Assembly: GCA_019055375.1 (NCBI GenBank)
Contig: JAHQIW010000620.1
Coordinates: forward strand, 1-64,000
Source: Parelaphostrongylus tenuis
Lineage: Eukaryota; Nematoda; Chromadorea; Rhabditida; Metastrongylidae
Direction: 5' to 3'
DNA length: 64,000 nt
Both the position numbers and the translations under genes were made by a program. How positions within the stretch are numbered: the first letter of the stretch is position 1; each line of letters opens with the position of its first letter. This document shows positions 51,222-63,205 of the stretch, piece by piece. The notes beneath the pieces are model-generated. The model had not been told where the DNA came from. It made no database searches and saw nothing but the letters and a program-made list of their open reading frames with translations.

Positions 51222-51933
51222 TGATCGCGTAGTAAACCAGCGCTTTTTTCTCAGAAGACACGTACAACTAAACCAAAGCATGTGAGCAAGAGTGAAAAAA
51301 TCTTGTTTTACCAAATCAATACAAAAATTCTAGGAACTTCTGTAAAAGAACAAAAATTTTGAATCAAATAACTAAACTCGCGCAATTCGCTCGGCGCGCA
51401 TCGATTTCTATAGCCGTTTCTCTGGGTTTAGTTTGTAATTTTGAATCATATGTCCTTCTGCATGTGGTTCGGTTGAAAGAGTAGTAGAGACACGGTCAAA
51501 GATACGTTACTGATATATATGCACTTTTGGAATTTGTTTACTCGTAGAAAATTCAAAGGGGGAATTAGTGTGCAGAGTTGTTTTGGTACAAATGCGAATG
51601 AGAAGCAAGTCTTTTGACTTCAACGTTAAGGTTATGTAAGTGTTTTGCTGAATAGGTTGCAGTATAATTTGTGTTTCCAGTGTCTGACGAAGGCGAAACA
51701 TGCTGAAATTCAATTGGGAATGTTGTGAAGAAAGCCGCGTTTATGTGCCATTGTGTTTGCTGAAAAAAAAACTGGCTTGAACATACGCACGTTAAGAAAA
51801 CTAAGCTTATTTTGGAGAACAGTAATCTTGCTTCGGAGTTCTGAACGTTGCGCTTGTGGATCGTAGCCGCGAATACTCGTAATCAAATCGTAGTCAATAC
51901 TCCAGTTTTGTTCATGGTGATTCCAGCGAACCG
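51222..51933 (+). repeat. Direct repeat R2, copy 1 (712 bases)
   Basis: Matches 62494-63205 over its whole length in the same orientation, at high identity by eye. Landmarks are GATCGCGTAGTAA, CGCGCAATTCGCTCGGCGCG, GAGACACGGTCAAAGATACG, ACATACGCACGTTAAGAAAA and GAATACTCGTAATCAAATCG. The minus-strand frame 51710-52006 in this copy is not kept open in the other copy, so coding is unlikely. Confidence 0.85.
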
Positions 51934-53619
51934 CAAGTTTCGGTGATTTCAAAACTGTGCTTGTTTTTCGAAAAGACCGTCTTGCCCCACTGCAACAGAA
52001 AAACAATTCAGTTAGGATGCGTGGGGCTTGGTTCGATCGATGGCAGAGGACGGCTCACATATGGAGTGCGACTTTCGTTATTCAGATGAAAATCTTCTCC
52101 GCTTTCACAAAAATATAGGTGATACATATAAAACTGGTGCCTCATCTACTCTACACATCCATGTGCTTTTCTGCCTAAGCTTTGGCTGCTTATACATAGG
52201 CTTGAGCTAAGTGGCGGATTTATTTGGCAGTGTGCAAAGGAAATGAAATGCTCAAGCACCAGAACGATAGAGCAAAGTCCTTCTTGAGAAAACGCTCGAT
52301 GATTGCGAAAAACAACCTATTTTGAACGCTGTGGTGCTATAAGAAAATCTTTTCGATATCAAATACATTTCTGACATCACTAAGGTTCAAGTTCTACGGT
52401 TGATAGCTAATACCTGATGAAGAATCTTTGACCAGTGATAAATATCTTTCAAAAATCCCTGCGCGATAACGGAAATGATCCTATTTTGCTACAGCTTAAT
52501 AAGAAATTTGTACTTACACTTCACAGGTCTCTAGCTAGATAATGTGTTTTCTTCACTGGCTTCTTAGTAGTCCCGTCATCTATTTGGGGAGACGTTTTGC
52601 TCGACGCTTCAGAAACTTAGGCTAGTGCACATTTTGGCTTGGTTTTTGTATCCTCATTCTCCTGAATACAACTGAGACCGGGGCTATATGGTCTTGCATC
52701 CGCTGTGTATGCCTTCACAGAATAACATGACGAAGTCATATTAGCAACACTGAATACGCAAGAAGTAGCTGGATAACCGCGGCCGATGATGCAATGTGTC
52801 AGGAAGCAAAATGATAACCAAGGCGCTGGTCATATCACCTTATTAAAATTCTTTTTCAATCACTGATCGCCTTGCTGATAGCTTCAGCCCGGCTAACACC
52901 ACTATTCTATGTAAAATCGTCTCGAATTGCATTTTACCACGTCTATATCTCTTAGCAGACAGCAGCGTAATTGATGTCGTCAGTAGAGCCCAAGTTGTGC
53001 TCTTCAAAAACCAATTTTTTATTTCAGAAAAGGTTTTAGATTCCTTGTAGCTCTCTGATAGAAAATGATTTTCTCTGCAGGACTGCATTCTTTATGTGCA
53101 TATATAGCCTTTTGAGGAAAGAAAACTCCGGATGTGAAATGCAGTTTTATTTTCGCTCTCACAGTGCGCTATAAAAACTTTTTTCTAGAACCATTTGAAC
53201 ATCAATTTTGCCGAGGTATGTGCTATCGAATGAGTTTAGTGTGGTGCAATGAAAAGAAATCCACTGGCTTTAGCTAAGCAAATAAGGCTAGCCGAGCGTG
53301 AATTATAATTTCATTTTTACTGCTACAGCGTAATGCAAAGGCCTTTCAAAAACCAAACAATGTATCGCGATCCCGAAATTTGAGCTTCCGAGTGATTAAT
53401 CAGATTTCTGATAAACAGCTTTATTCAGCAAAAAAGACCACTAAACTTCAGGGCCAAAATGACCACCGTCCGCAAAGGGATAAGGAAGCCGAAGCACACC
53501 TGGAACGACGAATGGGAGGAAAAGTCGTCAGCAACAGGTGCTAGGAACCGAAGAATAAGACTGTGATGGCGGGTCGTGCACAATAAAATCCAAAAAATGT
53601 ATAGATATGAAAACATATG
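51934..53619. other. Intergenic, nothing recognised
   Basis: No gene was found. The segment 53315-53425 resembles the weak dispersed pattern noted near 3680, 16435 and 39640. Confidence 0.3.
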
Positions 53620-53775
53620 TATACATACCGTATATACCTATACATGATCTGCGCTTATGCACATACATATATAAGCCTATGCATACACACGTATATATAT
53701 ACACATATATGTGTATGTATACATATATATGCATATATATATATATATATATATATATAAGAGAGAGAGAGAGAG
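53620..53775. repeat. TA/CA/TG microsatellite with GA tail
   Basis: CATA/TGTA/TATA array turning into a pure TA run, then GAGAGAGAGA immediately before a SINE. Confidence 0.95.
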
Positions 53776-54042
53776 AGCGCATGTGGCGCAGTGGTTAGAG
53801 GTGCTCTGCGTCGCACACGAGGTCAATAGTTCGATCTCACGTCGGTAAATTGGTATCAGACAGGTCTCAGACTTGTCTGGGAGGATAAGCAGCACTCACT
53901 CGGTTCAGCGGGAGGCCACCGCGAGTCATTGTAAAGGCCAGATCATGCATTCAATCACCTCAAACGAAGTTAAAAATTGAAGTCGAATGCATGGCGCATC
54001 CCTCAGGGATTGATCAACGCCGAGAGCTTTATCCTTTTTATC
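53776..54042 (+). mobile_element. tRNA-derived SINE (family 1), best copy
   Basis: The head GCATGTGGCGCAGTGGTTAG holds a polymerase III A box (TGGCGCAGTGG). GAGGTCAATAGTTCGATCTC holds a B box about 40 bases on. Body: TTGGTATCAGACAGG, TCTCAGACTTGTCTGGGAGG, CCACCGCGAGTCATTGTAAA, ATCACCTCAAACGAAG. The 3' end is CGCATCCCTCAGGGATTGAT, CAACGCCGAGAGC, then TTTATCC repeats. Other copies are at 9368, 23731, 30553, 43745, 44893 and 54736. Length is about 270-300 bases. It would depend on a LINE for mobility; its tail does not match the RTE tail in this window. Confidence 0.85.
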
Positions 54043-54093
54043 CTTTATATATATATATATTATATACTATATATATATATATATATATATATA
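54043..54093. repeat. (TA)n tract after SINE
   Basis: TA dinucleotide run broken once (TATATTATATACTATATA). Confidence 0.95.
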
Positions 54094-54215
54094 CTTTCCG
54101 TGACTGCAGCGGAATGAACGAGGTTTCCGCATAACTCGGCATATTCAAAATAGAGAAAAGCATTCTTATAAATAGGAGACAAAAATTCACACAATTTCCT
54201 ATATAAAATCCTCAC

Positions 54216-54662
54216 ATGCCTGATAATCATTTTTTTCGAGCCACGCATGTCAGTGGTCTGTCAAGGAGGGCTGACTTACAGAGCCCGATACACGCGTTTC
54301 GATCTTGCGATTTCGTCAGTCGGGCAGTTACCCTTTCTCGTCTTTTGCTAATCTCTTTGAGAGCTCCAGTCCCCACACTAAGAGTTAGCGACGGCGAACG
54401 TTTCACACTATATATCCAGTGAAAATCTCACCGAACATAGAGTGTTGTACACTCGATCGCTCTTGGCTGGTATATTCAAAATATCGTCGTCGCTGACTCT
54501 TAGTGTGGGGACTGGAGCACCCACATAGATTAGCAAAAGGCGAGATAGGGTAACTGCCCGACTGACGAGATGACAAGATCGAAACACGTGTATCGGACTC
54601 TATGAGTCGGCCCTGTTGGACAGACCACTGACATGCGTGGCTCAAAAATAATTGCAAGGCAT
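54216..54662. mobile_element. Foldback element family F, copy 1
   Basis: Arms 54216-54395 and about 54485-54662 are reverse complements: GAGCCACGCATGTCAGTGGT at each end, then CGATACACG(C/T)GTTTCGATCT and AGTCCCCACACTAAGAGT. The termini read ATGCC(T/A)(T/G)G..AATTATTTTTGAGCC. The loop contains CGATCGCTCTTGGCTGGTAT, shared with the locus at 58942-59568. Non-coding. Confidence 0.8.
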
Positions 54663-54735
54663 TTTGAAATTTGAGCTGTGGTCTTGAGAAAGCAATCGAA
54701 AAGAAAGCTTTTCTTGATTGTTATCACCATAGCCA

Positions 54736-55050
54736 CTAGCGCATGCGCCGCAGTAGTTAGAGGTGTTCTGCATCGCACACAAGGTCAATGGTTCGATCTC
54801 GCGATCATGACTCATCAAGCCATCCAATTCCCTGTAGTCTGTTAGTTGCTATTACCTTGATGGCCGCAGAGTTGTTTGGGAGGACAAGCAACACTGACTC
54901 GATATACCTGGGGCCACCGCGAGTCATTGTAAAGGCTGAATCTGCATGCAGTCACCCCAGACAATATGTATATAAACCGTGTAAAAAATTGGGGGCGAAT
55001 TCATGACGCTCCCTCAGAGATTGATCAACGCCGCGAGATTTATCTTTTAT
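54736..55050 (+). mobile_element. tRNA-derived SINE (family 1), copy 6
   Basis: The head GCATGCGCCGCAGTAGTTAG is followed by GGTCAATGGTTCGATCTC (intact B box). The body has TTGTTTGGGAGGACAAGCAA and the 3' end TTGATCAACGCCGCGAGA. It carries a small insertion in the middle. Confidence 0.8.
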
Positions 55051-55590
55051 GCTTTTATCACCACCCAAAGTCATGTACATATGTATGTTTACACATATCT
55101 ATTTGAAACATATACTCTATGTCAGAAAATTGAACCTGATATATTTCCAATTGACTTAAATCCTGATATGTATATATAAATCTCATGTGTGCAATAATAC
55201 GGGTGTTCACTGAAATTTGAGCTTCTGATTGATTTCTAACACTCATAAGAAAATTTCTTGCTTTCACCAAGAAAAAGTCTATCTTTCTTTCTGTTTGCTT
55301 CGAAAGATGAAGACAAATTATTTTTGTTTCTGAGTAAATTGATACATTACTACATTTTCTAAATGAACTACTATTCGGAAGATGTTTGCTAGAGATTGAT
55401 TTGTGAAATTGTTTATTCCAAAACATATAAGTCGTCGAAGCTGTCGAAAATCATATTATTGGGAAAATTACTACGACTACTTTACCAACCTCACGTCAGC
55501 TAATCAAGATAAGTTTACACGATGTTTCATATATTGAAAAGATAGTTTAGCGAGATTTATCAAAATAGAGTTGATTTGATCACTTCAAAT

Positions 55591-55910
55591 AGTCTGATAA
55601 GGATATAACATATTCTGAGCCATTATAGTTTGATTGTTACGCAGGCGCCTGCTTCGTCCTAGCGCGGCTCTTCTGTAGCACCGTCCTTCGGCTCAGTCGA
55701 TACGTTGATGCTACACTCCTCAATGAAAAAAATTTGACGCCAAGCAATAAATCACTGCAAGTCAGTGATGGATTGCCTAACATTGTAGTGTCCGGCATTC
55801 GAGTTTGTGGCTTTTACTATGTAGTACTGATGGGTCCCGGTAGGAACAAACAGGCGCTTGTATAGCACTTAGATCATAGTGGATCAAAGCATGTAATATC
55901 CATGTCAGAA
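55591..55910. mobile_element. Diverged copy of the 6.2-kb MITE
   Basis: The left arm reads TCTGATAAGGATAT..CATATT.TGAGCCAT with GGCGCCTGCTTCGTCCTA. The right arm has ACTGATGGGTCCCGGTAGGA, CAGGCGCTTGTATAGCACTTA and TAATATCCATGTCAGA. The arms are much more diverged than at 6226-6527. Confidence 0.65.
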
Positions 55911-57189
55911 AATAATTACTTGAGCAAGCTCTGTAATAAAGCAGTGGAATGGAGAGCTATACTTTAAATAATATCATCTACTAAACGTTCATTTTCGTCT
56001 TTATAACTTTTGCTCTTCCTCGTCAAATCAACTTATTATACAGCGTCTTCTAAACGACGCTGCGCTTGGATTTCGCTGGCAAGCTATGAAGAGGACGAAA
56101 ATTATCTATAAATCAGTGCAAGTTTTCTTTAATTCTTATAAGAACCCCGAAATTTTCGGGCTGGGACCGTTGGCGCCGCATTTCGCGTAAATTGTCTCAA
56201 AGTCAGCAAAGCGTTGGCGAGGAACTGTGAATGTGCAAGACAAAAAAGCAGGTTAGATAGGCAGACTATCAATACTTCATGAATCATTTCACAAAACTAT
56301 CCGAACTCCAAGAGTTTATATTACCGAGCTTAACCGGTTTCATATACATTTGACTTAATGGAGCACCATAGTGCACGACTAAATGTACCAGATAATCAGG
56401 CCAATGACCATATGCTCTATCAGATTCTCCTCGTTATGATATAATGTCTTGTTTTAGATTTCAAAACATGAAGGAAAGATGTTCAAGCGCCTAGTCAAAT
56501 TAATTTCACCTCAACCTTTCATGAAAATCGAGGAAAGGTTTCATGCCATCTTATGTTCTCATAGAGAAATCGATGAATTCTTCTGTTTCTATTTTAATCT
56601 CGATTGAGAAGAACACCTTTGTTTGAATAAGCGACCAGAATATTTTCTTGCGTTTGAGTTCGTGCAAAAAATTCCACAATGATCAACAAATTCTAAAGTA
56701 GATGACATGCTGTTGAAATTCGTCTATATGAATATTATGCAACATGTATCAACTGTTACATTTCGATACATTTTGATATAAATATTTTTCATACCTCGCC
56801 TAGATTTACACTATATTCTGATTAAATATTCTAACAGACGCACATCTTGACTAAAACTACATTTCGATGAACATCTGTATTTTCAAAATGTGCTTAGATG
56901 AATGTTTTACCTCTAATTTGACACAAATTTAAATTTCATAGTGTTCGTTTTTTACAGAATAGCAAGAACCTTAGGGAATTGTGGGTTAAATTTTTGGATC
57001 GAAAATTTTCAACGGCTACGTCTATACGCTTCGCTGATCAAGCTGTTGACTGGTATTCGAAACCTACACGCCGTAGTTGATTCTTGACCAATGTCTTTAT
57101 ATTGGAGCGATAGATAAAAGAAACGAAGACACTAAAAGTATTCTTCGAGAAATTATGCCAACAAATTTTTTGATCCAGCGAATTCAAAA
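55911..57189. other. Intergenic, nothing recognised
   Basis: No exon chain, RNA gene or repeat supported. Confidence 0.35.
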
Positions 57190-58340
57190 CGGTGGTCCCC
57201 AACACCATCTAAATAATTGATTTTGGTCTATCGCGACGATACAGGTATCTTACGGAAGAAGTTTTCTCAATGGAAATCTTGACAAGTGAAGTCTATTACA
57301 CTAAGAAAAACAGCATGATGAAAACGATTGTTAGATGGACGCCCAGTAAACGGGGCGAATGAAGTTTCTAACGATCCGAGTGGAATAAGTGAAAATTTGG
57401 CTATTTGGTTTGACCTCAAAATTTTCAAACAGCAGATGCCGAAAGTTTCTGGTCCACATAGGTCATTGAACGATAATACGTTATAGGAAGAATACATCGA
57501 GCATAGAAGGACAAGATTTTAATTATTGTTTTCATTAATGATTGATGCTGAGCCATCCGTTCATATGTAGGTGGAACACGATGATAGGCATTTATACGAA
57601 GATTCGTCAGATAATAAGAGAATTTTAGCTACAACGGCTCGTCAATTTTCGATTCTTATCACGTAAAGGTATTCTGCAAATATGTTTGACAAATTACGGA
57701 CAATATTCGTTATTTTGTGAGATACGCTATATATAAGAATATGCAATCCTTGTGTCGAGTGTATTTCTTATTGGCAGTCACGGAGAGAAGTAAAAACTAA
57801 AACGCTCTTACCACAGCATGCTGAATCGCGCTCAAGCTTCCGCTGCAACCCCAAAACAACACTTTTTTCTTCAAGTCAAGTATTTCGCGCTAGCGAGCTA
57901 AACCGAAGTCGATGGCCACAGAGATCAATGAATAAAGAAAGCATATTCCATGCATGTCAGTTGAGCTATGATGATCCACCATATTGAGATACAACGGTCG
58001 CATAGAAGAGGCTGCGTTATGAGGAGGGCCCATCGTACGTGATGAGATGTAAGCTCTCTATGCAAAAGGCTCCCTCTTTCAATACTGCCCCTGCCTACAT
58101 GGCTCGTCCTCACACATGCAGATTTCAGTGAAAACTACTCATTTTGTTGCTTCCAATTACCATCCATGGAAGTAGGCGCACTCGAAGAGAGATTTCAGCT
58201 AAAGCTAGTAACATGAGTGCTGAATCCAGCTGCGAAATTATCTGTAGCGTATACTGCGAACTCTCGTTTTGCGGTCCCGCTCCGACAGGACGTGTGAATC
58301 TTTTGAAATCCTCTTTAATATTTTTAAATCCACCGGTTGT
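57190..58340 (-). repeat. Dispersed repeat R1, copy 2
   Basis: Reverse-orientation partner of 7700-9012. The same block order is seen on minus: GTATACGCTACAGATAATT, CATGTTACTAGCTTTAGCT, GGGAGCCTTTTGCATAGAGA, AAAATAACGAATATTGTCCG, ACTTCATTCGCCCCGTTTA, ATAGACCAAAATCAATTA. It carries some deletions relative to copy 1. Confidence 0.75.
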
Positions 58341-58941
58341 CTTATCTCTTGACAACGTTCTCAATTCAAAAATGAACTTGACTAATGCCTCTCAGGTCTC
58401 GAAAGCGACCTTTACTCATAGATTTGAATTACAAAAGTTAGTGTAGAGTGCATCTGCCTGATCTTCATAGAACTTAGCCGCGTACCTCATGTTTTTTCAT
58501 ATGGTTTAGTCTAGTATCCTCGTGCAGTTCGACAATCATTCTTCAAAAACCTTCTTTAACACTCCATAAGCATTGCCATCAGCAAAACGAAAATCTTACG
58601 CAAAACGTAGCCATCTTTAGGAGCCGAAGGGAACAGATTTAAACAACGGTGAATGCTTTCCGTAGTTGAGAAAAGTTAAAGAAAGGGATAGGTGGCATTC
58701 TTTATAAAGTTATACAATTCCCGAAAGCCTTTGAATGTGCCACACATCTAGCCACCGCCTAATATAACTAAATGCATAGGTTGAGCTTCATCAAAGGTCT
58801 TCACGTTGCGCTGTTGAACAGCTTCACAAAATCTGCCTTGCAAGCGATATTATGTCGGGTGGTGGTTACAATAGCTATTTGTCTTGGCCTTTTGCAATTG
58901 TGCGCCTTAACTACGATTAGATGCCTTCCATAACATTTTGT
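58341..58941. other. Intergenic, nothing recognised
   Basis: No gene or repeat supported. Confidence 0.3.
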
Positions 58942-59568
58942 ATGCCTGATAGTTACTTTTAAACCATGCATGTTGTCTGTTATGGGCACTTATACAACAC
59001 AATACACGTGTTTCAGCCCTACAGCCTCGCCAGTTGTACAGTGCCTTTCGTTTGAGTCAATCCCTCTCGAGGGTAAACTCCTTATATAGAGGAGTCGTCG
59101 ACGAACGTTCTATACAGCCGGTAAGTGATAAAATCGTTGAACGGAAAGTCCTGGACACGCGATTGCTCTTGGCTGGTATCGTCAAATATACCAAACCTCA
59201 CGTTTCAAATAATCCTTCAGGCCCATAACCGACCACGTGCATAGCTCAGAAATAACTATTAGGCATAGTGAAATTTGAGTGTGGTCTAAAGAAACATTCG
59301 AAAGGTAAGGTGTGATATATTTGACAGTATAAGTCAAAAGCAATCAAGTGCACATAGCTACCCGTTCGGTAATTTTATCACTGTTCGGCGGTGTAGAACG
59401 TCGTCGACGGCTCCTTTATGTAAGGGGTTTGCCATCGAGAGGGAGTGGCCCAAACGAAAGGCACTGTTCACCTGACGATGATGCAAGCCCAGGCCGAAAC
59501 ACATGTGCTGCACTGTATGGATACACATAACATACCACATGCATGGCTCAAAAATAATTACCAGGCAT
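58942..59568. mobile_element. Foldback family F, composite locus
   Basis: Left terminus ATGCCTGATAGTTAC with CATGCATGTTGTCTGTTATG. An internal terminus lies at 59230-59270 (ACGTGCATAGCTCAGAAATA, TTAGGCAT) and a right terminus at 59530-59568 (CATGCATGGCTCAAAAATAA, CCAGGCAT). The blocks CAGTGCCTTTCGTTTG and AAGGAG(C/T)CGTCGACGA pair between 59040-59105 and 59395-59470. The two halves look like adjacent or nested copies of the family at 54216-54662; both share GCTCTTGGCTGGTAT in the loop. Confidence 0.7.
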
Positions 59569-61014
59569 GTCGAAACACGAACGTTGTCTCAGAAAACACT
59601 CGGAACAAGCAATGTGGTATATTTTCAAAGTATTTGTACAAAATAGCACCATGATTTTATGACTCTGAGATCATGGCCGATACTGAGATTGAGAATTGAG
59701 TTTTAGAGAGTGTTTTTATTGTATAGTCAAGCAGAATAACATCTGATGTTCAAATTGAAAGCACTGTTTCCATGCTGCCAATGATATCGAATCCGTTTGA
59801 GGTCCTGAGGCTGCCAAATCACAATGTGTATACTGGTAAGCACAGTGCTTAAATGTTTGAACAGAAAGAAGAACTTAAGAGCACGGAACAGTCAATATTT
59901 CCTGCCAAAAAACATTGGAAAAATATGCCAGCTTTTTTGTGCCCAAAAATTTCAGACGTACGTGTCTGATTTCACGGTGTAAAATATTCTAACACTACAA
60001 ATATTTTACATATTGTAGTTATCCTCAAACGTTTTTATGATTTTTATCAGCTTCAGAGAGTTTTCCACATGTCAGCGTCGTAGAAATGCCGATTATAAGC
60101 CATCATTTAACCTCTATGGGACGACATGTACCGTCTAAGGTTCATAGTTCTTTGAAGATCTTTCTCGTTGGACAAAACTTTTTTCTTAGACACTCGGTTA
60201 TATTTCGAAAGTTTGAATCTTTGCAATTTCAGTGATGTGTACCTGATTTTTTAGGAAGATTTTTTGTTGCGCTATAACAGCTAGAACAAAATTATATTTT
60301 TTAACCAGTTGCTTCATTTGCTCTGCTGAGGCTTCAATATAGCTCTCCGATAAATTTACATGTCATTCATTGGCTGACCCAAATTTTGAGAATTTTGATG
60401 ATGTAGCTGATTTTTGAAAGGTTATCATAGAACGCTGTAAGAGAGAAAAGAAAATCAAGTTTCACACCTAAAAATTCCCTCGCTGCGCTGCTTGGACGTA
60501 ATAGGTGGTTTGTTGGTAATTATGGATAAAATTCATATGTCAGAGGTACATTTTTGTTAGGTAAAAAATGTGATATCAGACCTATTTTTTTGCAAATGTT
60601 TCTATGTTGAAAGAACTATCCAATTTTCTTGAAATCCTTCATTTTCAGCGGCAATACTAGGTCTCCGTGACAAAATAAACACGTTACTGACCCTATTTGC
60701 GCATTTATATCGACTTTCTTGCGTGAACGTAGCTTGAAAGCACATCTCCTACAGCTAAGTATCTCTAATAGAGGTTTAAGTGGAGATAGTCCCAATATGT
60801 AGAGCAAGCAAGTTCCGAAAAAAACGCGCCTTCATTATTGCGTATGATACTGTACTTCCGCTATGGGCTCCCATATTCGAAAAAAAAAACCTATTTTTTG
60901 CTCTTGTAGACGTTTTAGTGATTATTCGATAGCTTGTCCCTCGCAAATTCGGGAAATGTATTTTAATTTCTGTAAGGTTCCTATATTCCTATATATAAGA
61001 AAACACAATGTTTT
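59569..61014. other. Intergenic, nothing recognised
   Basis: No gene or repeat supported. Confidence 0.35.
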
Positions 61015-61165
61015 TGTACAAAGCGTCGGTAGTGCAACGGTACAACACGCTGCACCGGAAAGAGTGAGATCTGGGTTTGAATCACAGCTGACGCACATGT
61101 TCTTGCACACCACTCTACATTATTGGGTTTATTGCAACATCATACCACCGCAACACGCGGTCAAA
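61015..61165 (+). mobile_element. tRNA-like SINE family 2, copy
   Basis: AGTGCAACGGTACAACACGC, GGAAAGAGTGAGATCTGGGT, a mutated B box (GGGTTTGAATCAC), then GCTGACGCACATGTTCTTGC and CACCACTCTACATTATTGGG. It aligns with 31075-31200 but lacks the left flanking arm. Confidence 0.65.
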
Positions 61166-62493
61166 TAAAATGAATTTTGATTGTTATTCACTCAAGCATC
61201 TTTAGATAAGCAGAGTTTTTCCTCAAAAAGTCCAGCAATTACTTCGATAGTGTAAATTTCCGCGAATTAAACAGTGCTTTTAGTTCTCCAAGAAAATTCT
61301 TAATTGCGCTGCAAAACAGAAATTAAGATTGCATTTTACCTGTGGCGCATATGCTTTCCTCAGATACGAGAATGGGATTGAAACATTGTCATTAAGCCGT
61401 CGCCGTTTGATAACTAGTTTATAGCTCAAATCTCGAAGACTGTAATGGTGTCGTTGCTTCTTGAAAAAAAAATCTCGTTGCAAGCTTTAGCAACTATATC
61501 AAAAGTGTGTTGAACGTCTAAGTATTTTTCGCTAGACAGGGCTTTTCTTCGAGACATTTACACATATTCAATAGCGCATATCTTGACCTTCTATGGATAT
61601 GGTTAAATTTTGAGAGAAACTTCCTAGTGCGTCGTTATAGCTATGAAACCTTCGCTCTATGGAAGATGCTTGAGTGTGAAAGAGAATTTCACTCTACATT
61701 TACTGTCTAATATAAACACCATTTTGAAAAATTCCCCAGTTTCTCATTATTCAAGGTGTCAATAATTACTAAAGCCTCAAAAAAGATTGAAAAAATACCT
61801 ATTTTTTGAATATGTACGAGAACAGGGGAAAAGTGTCGAGGATACATCTTTGGAGACACATATTTCTGACCAATAGTTTGCAAAATGCCGATGTTCTAAG
61901 CTTTTTATGCAAACACGGTTGTCCATTCCCGCTCAGAATTTTTCCACTATCCATGAGTTCTCGGCTTTTTCTTACATACATCAGCTCTGAAAATTGGGAC
62001 TTAAACGAATGATTGATACTATCTTAGTTATAGTGAGAGTTTTCGATGAGCGGCATCGAATAGAGCATGCGCAATCATTTTTGATCAATTACCTGCTCTC
62101 CAATTTTTATTTAGTATGACGACTTTTTTGTGGGGCGCCGTGACGGAGTGGTTGTGATGCTCGTCGTGACGCGCCCGGAGCAGAGCTCCACTTTCACTCC
62201 TCTCCGGCAGTCAACAAAAACGTTCCATGGAACGAAAGATTATCCTCGAGATAGCAAGGGGACTTGCTCGAGCAGTATTCTATGCGTTCAAGAAGAAGAA
62301 GAAAAACGAGTTCAATGTTAGAAACACTGAATCCGCACAGTGAAAAAAGACACTGTGATGACGGATCAAGTAAAGTAATAAAGTGCTAATGATGATTCTT
62401 GGGTCCTGTGAATAATTGAGGAAGAGCAAAACTGGAAATTTTTTTCTTGTGACTCTCTCTTTACAATGTAATCAAATGGCTGAATGCCAAACT
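61166..62493. other. Intergenic; tRNA-like segment near 62133
   Basis: Mostly featureless. At about 62133-62215, GGGGCGCCGTGACGGAGTGG and a compact GC-rich stretch resemble the head of another tRNA-derived SINE, but the B box is poor. No protein gene was seen. Confidence 0.3.
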
Positions 62494-63205
62494 CAGTGAG
62501 ATCGCGTAGTAATCCAGCGCTTTTCCTACAGAAGACACGTATAACTAAGCCAAAGTATGTGAGCAAGAGTGAGAGAAATTTTGTTCTACCACATTAATAC
62601 AAGAATTCTATGAACTTCCGTAAAAGAACAAGAATTCTTAATCAAATAACGAAATCGCGCAATTCGCTCGGCGCGCATCGATTTCTATAGCCGTTTCTTT
62701 GGGTTTAGTGTGTAAATTTGAATATATGTTCTTCTGCATGTGGTTTGGTTGAAAGAGTAGTAGAGACACGGTCAAAGATACGTTGCTAAGATATATGCGC
62801 TTTTAGAATTTATTTACTTGTAGAAAATTCAGTGGGAGAATCAGTGTGTAGAGTTGTTTTGGTACCAGTGCGAATGAGAAGCAAGTCTCTTCACTTTGAT
62901 GTTGAGGTTACGCAAGTGTTTTGCGGAGTAGGTTGCAGTATAGATTGTGTTTCCAGTGTCTGAAGAAGTCGAGACACGCTGAAAGTTAATTGAGAATGTT
63001 GTGAAGAAAGCCACGTTATATGCCACTGTGTATGCTGAAAAAAACTGGTTTGAACATACGCACGTTAAGAAAACTAAGCTTATTCTGTAGAACAGTAATC
63101 TTGTTTCGGAGTTTCTGAACGTTGCGCTTATGGATTGCAGCCGCGAATACTCGTAATCAAATCGTAGTCAATACTTCAGTTTTGTTCATGGTGATTTCAG
63201 CGACA
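62494..63205 (+). repeat. Direct repeat R2, copy 2
   Basis: Same-orientation match to 51222-51933 with scattered substitutions and a few short indels. Its flanks are unrelated to those of copy 1. No terminal inverted repeats or target-site duplication were obvious. Confidence 0.85.

Noticed and set aside
51710..52006. 98-codon minus frame over repeat R2
   Set aside because: The second R2 copy has several stops in the same frame, so there is no sign of coding constraint.
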